The notes under the pieces were generated by a model, which saw only the letters and a program-made list of their open reading frames with translations, was not told the DNA's origin and did no database searches. A stretch of 64,000 nt of DNA. Origin: Hyperoplus lanceolatus (Eukaryota > Chordata > Actinopteri > Uranoscopiformes > Ammodytidae). Shown one piece after another: positions 23,301-34,900 of this stretch; within the stretch, counting starts at the first letter, position 1, and the number at the start of each line of letters is the position of its first letter. The position numbers were made by a program, and so were the translations under genes. Where the stretch lies: contig CM049396.1 of NCBI GenBank assembly GCA_026929865.2, positions 22,758,001 to 22,822,000 of the forward strand. Reading direction: 5' to 3'.

Positions 23301-26300
23301 TTTCAAGTGTTACTCTATCAACACCAAATGTCTCACGAAGCCCCGGGGGACTATGACGCACGTCTCCTAAAAATATTAGTAGGATAGCTTCAAAAACATG
23401 GCCGCCATTGACTAAAACGTTTACGCAGGGGCAGGGCTTAATAACACGTTGGCCATAACTCATTGACCGTAGGTCCTATCATCATGAAACTTGCAGGATA
23501 CGTGCAAAAGACATTTGGTAGCGTGTCCCTCTAAGCTTGTCGAGGTTAACCCATAGGGGGCTTCACAAATGCGAAAAACGTCATTCGCCAAGGCAATGTT
23601 TGCCAGGCCACGCCCCTTTCCCCCTGACTCCGATTGACTCATTATTTGTCAGACATGCACAGCTCGTGTTGCTCTACGATAAAGCCTCTCGGACCACAGG
23701 GGTCGGCCGTGATTTTTTTTCTTCACCGATTTACACGGGCGGCCCGTACTTTCAAAATCTCCGCGGGATTTTCTAGTTTAATTTGTTACTGTAAGTTGTT
23801 CCAGGAGTCAGGGGCACTGAAGCTAAAAGCTGTCTTTCCCAGCTCAGACCGGGCTTGTGGGACATAAAGCATAAGCATGTCAGTGGAGCGGGTCTGATAA
23901 AGCCCATCTGAAATTTGCAGCATTTCTATTAAAGCCACTACGAGTAAGTCGGCACGTTGGCGACACCTTTGAACAAAAGCGGTAGTATTTTAACGACGCC
24001 AGCTGTCGTGAAGCTGTTTTCTAGCTCGTGCAGGGAGTGCAAGATTCAAATAATCAGGAAGCAATATGGTGCGTGTCCGTGTGTTGAAAGTGTGGAGGGC
24101 ACCGGACTCTTTTCGGCTCTGTGAGTCTATGGGTGACACAGCATCAACTAATGGCAGTAAGTGCTAAACACACCTGATTGCAATGAGTTGATGCATTGTC
24201 ACCTCTCACGGAGCTGAACGAGTCCGTGTCCTCACACCAAGCGAATGAACGAGAGATGGCAGTTAGTTAGTATGGATCACGATGAGGTAATGTGTTTATG
24301 TTGTAAATAATGACTATTTCAGATGAATAATGGTCATCTGATGATGCTGGTGAGGCAAAGTAAACTTTGTTTTAGTAGGCTACCGCTCATTCATTTAGGA
24401 GTAAACACTGCAGTCTAGGTTCGCTGCGTGAAATTGTGTATACGTTGCTTGGCAACGCCCTCCCGCCCGCCTATCACTCTCCCTTTTAGCTTTTCTTCAT
24501 TGCTTTTTCTTTTTTTTCTTTGATGGTTCAGCCCGTTATCAGTCATTATGAACAAACAACTGTCTCAAACAAGGCTCCCGCTCCCCTTCCCTCACCTGGA
24601 GCCATAGTCTTCTCAAATCGCGTTCCTGCGCCGCACTGAAATCTGCGACCAATACGGATATGTGACCATAGAGCATGCACGCGTGAACCGAAAATCGGAC
24701 TGGGTGTACGACCAGATCAAATGCAGTAATAAAAACTATATAAAAAAGTCTTTCTTTGCACAGATGGTCTCGTTTGCTGTTAAAGGTAATTTATGATTAT
24801 GAGAGGAAACATGAGGCTGTTTAAAAGATATTTAAATGTTATTCGTTGCTGCTTTAAATAACGAGGAAGCTTCCCGGTCAAGGCTTTGTAAATAAAAATG
24901 TGCCAATGTGCGTCACGTCTCTCTTTAAGGGAGGACCGCCCAACCTTTTCATATAAAAGACAATGGTGTGTGTCATAAGCATCTCCTGTAATGAACCTTA
25001 AGCAGAGTGAAAAACAGAGTCAGGAGTTTAAGACATGAATGTGATGCATGCCGGTAAATCGCATCACCGTAATCAAGGACAGACATGAAAACTGCCTCAA
25101 TAATCCTTTTCCTACTAAATAAAGGGAAGGTGGTTTTGTTCCTATAAAAATAGCCAATTTTTTGTCGTAGTCGACAAACAAGATTTTTTACATGAAAATT
25201 AAAAGTGAGTTTATCATCTAACCAGATGCCGAGATATTTGTACTCTGTGACTCTTCCAATTAAAAATCCATTCTTTGTAAAAATATTACAATCATTCAAA
25301 TTTGTAGTTCTTGCTCTGGAGAAACACATATATTTGGTTTTGTCTGTATTTAGAACCAGCCTGAGGTCCACTAGACAGTCCTGCAGAGTGTTAAAAGAGC
25401 TTTGTAAGTTCTGAATAGATTGGTGCACCGAATCGGAAATGCAATACAGTACTGTGTCGTCAGCGTATAGATGGGCGTGACAGTTTTTTAGCGATGAAAC
25501 AATGTTATTTATATAAATTGTGAAAAGAACTGGACCTAAAATTGAGCCCTGTGGGACACCATTTGTAACAGTTAAAAACTCAGATTGGTATCTTCCGAGT
25601 TTAACTGACTGCTGTCTATCAGAGAGATAATCCCTAAACCAGCTACATGCAGAATGATCAAAGCCAATGTCATGCAGCCTCTGTAAAAGCAAATGGTGGT
25701 CAACAGTATCAAAGGCCTTTGAAAGATCAATAAAAAGTGCTGCACAGTGCTTTTTCTTGTCTAATGCTCTAACAATGTTGTCTACAACCAAAGTCACAGC
25801 AGAGACAGTACTGTGACCTGCCCTAAAACCAGATTGGTACGGGCTCAAAATGGAAGCACTAGTTAGAAATGTTTTTAACTGATTATTAATAACTGATTCT
25901 AGAATTTTTGCCAGGCATGGGAGTTTGGAAATTGGCCTGTAGTTATTAAGATTATTTTTGTCACCACCTTTATGAAAAGGAATTACGTGAGCTTTTTTCC
26001 AAATTTTAGGAACTATTCCAGAGGAGATGGAAAGATTAAAAATATGGGTTATTTGTTTTGATATTATATGTGTCGAAAGCTTGATTGAAAACGGGTCCAA
26101 ATTGTCCTCTCCCAAGGACTTCTTGGGGTTGATGGCGAGGAGCGCATCTACAACAACACTTGTGGGAAGAAGATCGAGGCTGAAAATAGGAGTTTGAGAG
26201 ACAGGCGGTACGTTACTACTGGTTGTAGAAGGTGTACATCCTCCATTCTGAAAGAGTTGACCAGCAGCTATAAAATGTTTATTAAAAGCTAATCTCTTTT

Positions 26301-28880
26301 TTGATCATTGAGAGTGTGATCATTTAATTTGATCTGAGTGGGAACTGTGCTAGAATTGTTTTTATTATAGTTCACAGCTTTCCAAAATAGTGCAGGGTTA
26401 GAGTAGCAGTCGGAGATTAATTCAAGGTAATATTCGGATTTGGCTTTCCTGCCCATGGCTGTGCACTTATTCCTAAATTGTCTAAAAATAGTCCAATTGG
26501 TATTATCTCCAGAGCGTCTAGAGACCATGCTTTATTTCTTTCTGAAAATAAATCAGACAGTTCACTTGTAAACCAGGGGTTTGATCTACTTTTTACTCTA
26601 TGCTTTTTAAGGGGCGCATGCTTGTTTATAATTGAGGTGAAAGTATTGATGAAATTGTCTAAGGCTAACTCAACATCCGAAATTTCCGTAGTGAGTTGAA
26701 TGTCACTATGACGGAGATCACTTAAAAAGGCTTGCTCATTAAAACCTTTAAAATTACGCTTAATTATGATTTTAGGTTGAGATCTTTTTAAATGAATACT
26801 TCTGATACAGGCCACTGGGCAGTGATCACTAATCCAAGATCAAAAACACCAGCTGAGACTATTTTATTTATTTTATTTGATAGGATTAAATCGATTAAAG
26901 TTGATTTTGCTGTTTTTTTTAGATTGGGTCTTGTGGGCTCAGTTATTAATTGTGTAAGATTAACGTTGCTACAGATTTCTTTGAAAGGTTCAGAGGCACC
27001 AGAAAGCCAATCAACGTTAAAATCACCCATCACAATTACCTCTCTATTTACATAACTGGAGAGCATATGTGTTAGATCGTTTAAGGAGCTAGTTACAGCT
27101 GAAGGGGGCCTATACACACCAATTGCAACAAAATAATCATTTGACGATAAAGATAATTCTAGCGCGATAAATTCAAAACAATTTGGAACAGAGACAGCAT
27201 GTAAAAGTGTTACAGAATAACAGGATTTAACATAGACAGCCACTCCCCCACCCCTTGTGTTTCTGTCTATTCTGAATAAGTTATAATCATTAATTGCCAC
27301 AATAGAGTCATCTGTACTCTTCTTTAACCAGGATTCAGTCAGAATCAAAACATCTGGGTCTGCCTGGGACACTAAAATCTTTACGTGGTCTAATTTATCA
27401 TGCTGCAATAAACTTCTAATATTTAGATGAAGAAAACCCAAGCCCTTTCTTGATTTGAGAATTTGTGGGGAATTTAGTTTAGAGCTAGGAAACATGGTTT
27501 GTTTTTCAGGGTCATACAATACAGGTTTGTGCCTGTAGAGGGAGCCAACGTTAGAAGCAGCAGATGGATGGGTCATAGGAGGTGAGAGAGGGCAGTCAGG
27601 TGTGATGTCCAGAGCTGGAGGAAGGTTTGCAGCACAGATGGAAGGGGAGTATAATTCATGTTGAGCAGGACTCCCGGGGGGGTCTTTTTTAATGGAGGTT
27701 CTTCTGATAGGGTCATGCTGTGGTAAATATCAGTCCAGATTAAATGCAATGTGCTGAATGAAGTTATTGGTTAGTTCTCTTACACCTTTGGTGTTGGGAT
27801 GGAGGCCGTCAGATTTAAAGAGCTCGTGTCTGGTCTAAAAAGAGTCAAAGTTGCTGATGAAGCCCAGCATGTTTGAAGAGCAGAAGGACTTCAGCCAGTC
27901 ATGAAGACTCATATGAGGCTATACACCAGCTGCCAGCATTGAGAGTGACCAGGGAGGCCTGACTTGCATGTAGCACGTTTGCAGTACTGGTAAAAGTGTG
28001 TATGAATGAGGGGGATTGGAGCGGGGCCTAATGCTCCTGGTTGGGTGCAGAGGATAGTTTAAAGATCTCTGTGGTGCAGCTGTGCATTGGCCTTTCTCCT
28101 GGCAAAGGAACTGTGCACTGTGCCAACAGGAAGGCCTGACAGACACTCTCCCAGGCACACACACACACCAAAGGGACAGCTGCTCTGCTCCGCACCAAAT
28201 GACCATGCCAACACCTAAACAGAGCAGAAAATTAAATAAGGAAAAAAGTAACATAAACATTATCTACAGTTTTGTGTTGCTTGAAGAATGATTAACATGT
28301 ATAGCATCTTCCAAGACAATTTTAAGGAGAGGTGCTGTTTGGTTGGTAATGAAGGGGGTATGACTTTCCCCTTATGACATCACGGGGAGAGAAATCTGAC
28401 GGATTTTTGAACACAGGTTTTCAGAAAGGTGGAGGTGGAGAAAAAGGGAGAGCGGGTTGTTTTTTTTTTCATACTTTTGGAGTCTCTATATACTCACACT
28501 GGGGACCCATATTTTAATTTAAATTTTTTATAATTATTATTATTTAACAAGCAAACAAACAAAAGAAAGGACATGTGTATATGTTTTTCATTGTCTGATT
28601 TACGAGACATCCTCCCAAAGACATGCCGAAAATGCATCCTGAAAGACCTGTACATAGTATTCCTTGATTGCAAAATGAAACAAAGATTTCAACTCTGGCT
28701 ATATCCAACAACTGGATCATAAGGTTAGAATGCATCATACGTTTCTTAAGAAATACAACTTAACAATTCAGGTATGTACTCTGTATGTATATGTTGGTAG
28801 AAAATAGTCAGTAATTTGATCACATGTTCACACATACACACACATACAAACACAACTCCACCAGCACACACAGACAGACA

Positions 28881-28918
<38 letters not shown>

Positions 28919-31900
28919 TATGTATATACAACCCATACACATGTAACATTCAAGACAAACAAAGACAAATATTATTTACTTATTTTTTTTATACTTTATT
29001 GTAGGATCATATAGTATTTCTGATGAGTTATTTTTACATTTACATCATCCTACAAACATTTTACATACATACACACATACACATACCTATATATATATAT
29101 ATATACACACACATACATATACATACACATACACACACACACATACACATATACACATACATACATATACATATAAATACACATATACACACATACATAT
29201 ATATACACACATATGTACACGTACATCCACACATGCCTAGGCCAAAATATATTCATCAGTACTACACAGACCCGTCGCCAGACCTCAGTCTTAAGGGGGG
29301 CATATGAAATGCATAGGGGGGCACAATTATTATTAGCCTACAGTACGTATATTTATAATAGGCAACGTTTCTTCACAAAAAAAATCAAGTCATTCGAGCA
29401 AAGACACTGCGTCACACGGTCGCACGGCGCTCTCCGCTCTGCTAGTGAGACACGGAGCCAACACAACAGCAGCTCCATACAGCAAACTAGCGCCAGCTAC
29501 CACCATACGACAAACTTGTGAATGCAACCTTACCTTAGGCCTACTGAAGCAGAGGATCTCTGGTCTGCAAGCTGAACTCAGGAGTAAAAATGACATCATT
29601 ATGGACCTATCCTCTGTTGCTTCCTCTCCAATGAAGCACCTTGTCGCCCTAAGATCCTCTGGCTGCGGCACCCTCTGCATGTCAGGCGTTGATCCTACTC
29701 TTCCGTGGTCTGGCTCCGCCATTGTGGGATCTTCTTCTCCTGTCACTTTGCCCGGGCCTGTGTTAGCCAAACCCAACGATCAGTGGAGTCTACTCGGTGC
29801 AAAACCTAAGTTGGCAGCTACTGTTAACAAAGGGGATGGACAATTCCCGCTGAGCTCGACCCCTGTTAGGCCGATAAACTGGTCAACAGTCCGCAAGGGT
29901 AAACATTGTGGTCGTCCGCGGACTCCCCCAGCACCGCAGCGCCTGGAGCTTGGCAACAGATTTGAAGCTATGAGCCTACAGGAGTTTCCATCAATGGAAA
30001 ATGGCTCTAGCTCTCCTCCCCGGTTCCAGTCACGTCCAGTTGGCCACGGTTCACCTGTGGACAGGGATACCACCACTGCCCTGGCACGCCCCACCTCGTC
30101 CTCCACCTCCGCTGTTCCGACGCCCGCCGCCTCCTCTTCCTCCGCTGTCGCTTTGCTGTCCGCCGCCGCTTCCTACGCCGCCGCTGTCTCCTTTCCACCT
30201 GTGGCCGGTGTTTCCCAGACGTCTCGTCGTTCCAACACGGGAGAGAACCGACGTAGGATGCTGCAGGATGCCGTCATCAGACGTTCGTAGGGATCCACCA
30301 GACGCCCGGCTCAACCTGCGCAGCTTCGCCCTGGACCGCGGGCTTCAACACTGCAGGCTAATGATCCAGCCCGGCACTCACATGGTTGCTCTGCGGCGCA
30401 GCAGGGCCGAGCAGCGGAGCTCCAGTGCCTCCTCGTTGGCTCATCCATGGTCCGACAAGTTCTCCTGCCAAGGGCGGAGACCTTCTGCTATCCTGGTGCC
30501 CAGGTATCCCACATCAACTCAGTGCTTCCACACATTATCCACAGTAATCCCGCTGCATCTATGGTTGTGACACATGTCGGCTCAAATGACCTTAAGTCAG
30601 AAAAGTCAGAAAGATCTGATTTTAAAATCCTAATCGACTCCGTCCTGACCGCTGGGAAACAATGTATCGTCTCTGGTCCCATGCCTTCGCCTCGATTCGG
30701 TGACATCAAATTCAGCCGCGCACGCCAACTTCATGTTTGGCTCAAACAATATTGTCTCTCCATGGGCATTCCCTTTGTCGACAATTTTAACGTTTTCTGG
30801 AACAGACCGACTTACTTTGCCAGCGATGGTTTGCATTTAAACAAAGAAGGGAAACATCTTCTGGCCAGCAACATACTCTTAACAATAAAATCGGTTCCTA
30901 GCGTCACTCCTCTTGCAAACTCTGTCCAGCAAGTTTGACTATCTCCACACCTGGTCAGTCAAGAGGTAGTTAGCTCACGTGGCACAGCCTCCATGACCAC
31001 TAGTCCCCATGCATCTAGCGCCCCCTCCAGGCCTGGAACATCCATTACTATAAAAACTCACCCAATCCCTGTATGTCAGTCTGTCAGATCATCATTAATC
31101 CTTCCACATAGATCATACAGGTCACGCCACAGACCACTTGGGATTACAAGTAACTTGAAAACTGTACCTATTATGTGTAATAAGTCAATTGTGTTGGACC
31201 ACATAGCTGTTGATAACCCGGACATGAGCATATCAAAGCTAAACTCACCAAACATCCTCAAATTAAGAAAGGGGTTGGGTTTTCTTCATTTAAACATTAG
31301 AAGTTTGCTTCAGCACAATAAACTGGACCATGTTAAGATCTTAGTGTCTCAGGCTGACCCAGTCTTGGTTCCGACTGAATCATGGCTGAAGAGCAGTACA
31401 CATGACTCTATGGTGGAAATAAATGACTATAATTTATTCAGAATAGATAGGACCACACGGGGTGGGGGAGTGGCTGTCTACGTTAAATCACATTATTCTG
31501 TAACATTATTACATGCTGTCTCTGTTCGTAGCTGCTTTGAATTTATTGCACTGGAATTGTCTTTATCATCCAATGATTGTTTTGTTGTAATTGGTGTGTA
31601 CAGGCCTCCTTCTGCGCAAGATAGCTCCTTGTCTGAGCTAGCACATTTAATCTCTCCATATGTAAATAGAGAAGTCATTGTGATCATGGGTGATTTTAAC
31701 ATTGACTGGCTTTCTAGTGCCTCTGAACCTTTCAAAGAAATGTGTAGCAACCTAAATCTTACACAAATAATAACTGGGCCTACAAGACCCAATCTAAAAA
31801 ACCCAGTTAAATCAACTTTGATTGATTTAATATTATCAAACCAAATCAATAAAATAGTTTCTGCTGGTGTCTTTGACCTTGGGATCAGTCATCACTGCCC

Positions 31901-34900
31901 GGTGGCCTGTATCAGAAGCATTCACCTAAAAAAATCTCAACCTAAAATCATTATTAAGCGTAATTTTAAAGGTTTTAACCAGCAAGCCTTTTTTTTTTTT
32001 TTTTTTTTTTTTGTTCTTTCAAAGGTTTTTTTATTAAATGTTAATAACTACAAAATTGTAGCACATCAAGTACAACATTTTTTTCCCCTTTTTCTCCCGA
32101 ACACACCCCACCCACATCCCACCCTCATACCCAACAACACAAAACACACACCACAAGAAACAAAAACAAACAATCAATATGAAAGAAAAAAAAAAAAAAA
32201 AAAAAACAGAAATAAAATTGAATCAAATAAAAAAGGGGAGGGGGTAGCTACTCTTCAATTAATGTGGTCGGTTTGTTAAAATAATCTAGGAAGGGGCGCC
32301 ATATTTTATGAAATTTAGTCTCAGATCCCTGGGTAGTGCAACGAATTTTTTCCAGATTCATACATGACATAATGTCTCTAATCCAATGTGAGTGGGAAGG
32401 AGGAGCAGGATCTTTCCATTTAAGTAAAATAGCCCTACGAGCAAGTAAAGAGGTGAAGGCCAGTACCTTTAGCTTCACTTTAGGCAAGCCTGAATTGGGG
32501 GCGATGCCAAAAATTGCAGTGAAAGGGTTCGGCTCAATTTGATGCTGAAGTACTTCAGAAATTGTTTTAAAAACTGATGTCCAGAACCCAGTCAAAGTGG
32601 GACACAACCAGTACATGTGAAAGAGTGATGCCGGTGCGCTCTTACAGCTATCACAGGTCGGGTCTACATCGGGGAACATACGAGCTAATTTAGTTTTAGA
32701 TATGTGGATACGATGTACTACTTTAAATTGATTGCCCTTCATCTAGCTCAGTTATAGTGAGAGTAAAAAGAGTTGCTCCGATAACAAAAAGAGTAGCAAA
32801 ATACAGAGGAAAAAAAAACACAAAAAAAAGGAAAACACAGATAACTGAAAACACAGCAGGTGATAACCCATCAGCTAAACCCCCAGTTGACACCACCCCA
32901 TCCCACCCAGAACCCACCCCATATATTGCTCTCAACAGCAAACCCCGAAAGACCCTTACTAGTCTCACAACAAACATTCCAAGCCTTAACTTTCTAGCCT
33001 ATGCTAGCTTCCCACATAAGTCTTGTACAATTCACCCCATAACTGCTAGTAACACTATGAACAATCTAGCAAACTGTCAAAATGACAACACACTAAACAA
33101 GCATACCGTGCTCAACCAACAAATTCGAAATACAAAAAAAAGAACAAGGCGTGAGTTAGACAATCTGTCCAAATGGCAAAAAAATAAATAAAAAATAAAG
33201 AACAGACACGCTTATCTAGCCGTTTTGAAATAGAGATACAAAATAAAAAATAAAAAAAGCGAGTGAGCTAGACAATACGTCAAAATGACAAGCAACAAAA
33301 ATGTCACGTTCACCCAGCTACTTTACTCATTAAAAATAAAAATACAATTGCGTATAGTACCATCAGTCTGAGAGTTTGGCTGGGGATATGAAAAGAGCAT
33401 TTGTCCACATTGTATACTCACAGCAGGCAATCGTATTTACTACGGACTCACACCCAGTGTAGATAAGTAGTTAGATGCTTCAGAAACAGACCGCAGCCAC
33501 TTTCTCTCGCCGCTCTGGAGAGTAATGCGAAGCCTCGCAGGGAAGAGGAGAGAGGGGCGGAGACCGCGCTGATAAAGCTCAGCCATGACCCGTTTGTATT
33601 CAGCCCGCTGCTTCACGACCTCCGCGCTGTAGTCCTCGTAGAACCGGAGCTTGTGGCCGTGGTACTCCAGCTCGCCCTGTTTACGTGCCTCCGTCATGAT
33701 CAGGTCTTTAGTCTGGTATCGGTGAAAGCGGATAACGACGGATCTCGGCCTCTCATGCGGGCCCGGTTTGGGTGCCAGAGTGCGGTGAGCCCTGTCCAGC
33801 TCCGGGGGAGAAGGGAGTACTTGACCACCAAACACCTCAACGAGGAGCTCAGAGAAAAAGGCAGTGGGGCGCGCACCCTCCAGTGATTCTGGTAAACCCA
33901 CGATACGAACGTTCTGTCTCCTGCTCCTCCCTTCCAAATCCGACAGTTTAGCTTTCAACAGCGTATTATCTTCCTGCAGTGAGGAGCACGTAGCCTCAAG
34001 TTGCTCCAGGCGTCCGCAAACAGTTTCTGCATTATCCTCGAGATCGGTTATACGTTTCCCCTGGCTTGAGACCACGGCCTGGATGCTGTCCAGTTTAGCG
34101 TCCATGCTGGCGAAAGCTGATTTAAACTCGGCAGCTATCGCTGCTCTGTGCTGTTCAAGCAGACCCGGAATGGAAGCCACTGAGCTAGCACCAACGTCCA
34201 TGCTAACCACGCTGTCCGAGGACATATCTGACTCTGCCGAATCTCTTTTTGCGTTTTTCTTGCTTTTAGGCATTTCTCCAAAACAGTATCAGTGTTACCG
34301 GCAACACAAGCACAAAAAAAATCGACGAGAATAGGGTTTAATCAGTTAGGTCTGAAATATTTTGTGGGAGCTATAGAGCGATCGTACCTACCCCATGCTC
34401 TGTCACCAGCAAGCCTTTTTGAATGAACTCCATCACAGTGATATTCATCTCACAACTCAAATATCTGATGTTGAATTAGCCTTGGATTTTTTCACCAATA
34501 CCTTCACCTCAATTTTGAATCATCATGCACCCCATAAAAAGTACAGGGTAAAAAATAGATCGAACCCCTGGTTTACCAATGAGCTGTCTGACTTATTTAT
34601 AGAGAGAAATAAAGCATGGTCTCTAGCCAGACGCTCTGGAGAACATTTTAATTGGACAGTTTTTAGACAAATCAGAAATAGGTGTACGTCCATGGTTAGG
34701 AAAACTAAATTGGATTACTACCTTGATTTAATTTCCAACTGCTACGCCAACCCTGCATTATTTTGGAAGGCTGTCAATTATAATAAAAACAAGTCTAGCA
34801 CTGTTCCCAGTCAGATAAAAAAAAAATGGTCAGATTTTAAATGACCAGAAAGAGATTGGTTTAGCTTTTAATAAACATTTTTTAGCTGCTGGTCAACTTT

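Larger units (their letters stand above)
21793..23777. mobile_element. hairpin-ended non-autonomous element, Helentron-like candidate
   Basis: Begins with a perfect 13-bp-arm hairpin (21794-21806 and 21811-21823, tacgggcactcag and its complement). It ends gcggcccgtactttcaaaat, ctccgcgggattttctagt. The short inverted motif agtacgggc/gcccgtact is placed asymmetrically: at the very left end but about 30 bases inside the right end. Its insertion interrupts the LINE 3' UTR (tttagtt ... ttaatttgtt). Asymmetric inverted repeats plus a terminal hairpin fit Helentron-associated elements; a TTAA-type (Kolobok/piggyBac) reading is also possible. Confidence 0.6.
21465..27950 (-). mobile_element. L2-like LINE on minus strand, with two insertions
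   Basis: The 3' end on minus is gacgtcattgtaaatgtaaa, tgagggtcacccctcaattg, gtctctcgaggataaataaa and a (aaatg)n tail at 21465. Reading upward come the reverse transcriptase (26115-24973), endonuclease (27576-26800) and the end of an ORF1 with the esterase motif DGLHPNTKG (about 27,800), where the copy is 5'-truncated. A 2-kb element (21793-23777) interrupts the 3' part. About 0.9 kb of unidentified DNA (about 23,927-24,845) splits the C-terminal part of ORF2. Confidence 0.85.
31998..34404 (-). mobile_element. internally deleted L1 inserted in the LINE
   Basis: A poly(T) run on plus (its poly(A) tail) starts at about 31,990. The direct repeat accagcaagccttttt flanks the insert (about 31,978-31,993 and 34405-34420), a 16-bp L1-type target duplication. 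Contents on minus: a 5' region, complete ORF1 (34273-33440), about 700 bp of AT-rich spacer, the last part of ORF2 (32742-32248) and a 3' UTR. The endonuclease and reverse-transcriptase parts are missing. Confidence 0.88.

Noticed and set aside
22720..23565. CRISPR-like repeat array
   Set aside because: The repeats are 135 bp with no spacer pattern, in a vertebrate mobile element.
27919..28260. 113-codon minus-strand frame with a hydrophobic N-terminus
   Set aside because: No similarity, low-complexity start and no splice or promoter context. Probably a chance frame.
32757..33191. 144-codon plus-strand Lys/Thr-rich frame inside the L1
   Set aside because: It is the complement of the AT-rich L1 spacer and has no stop-limited domain or similarity.
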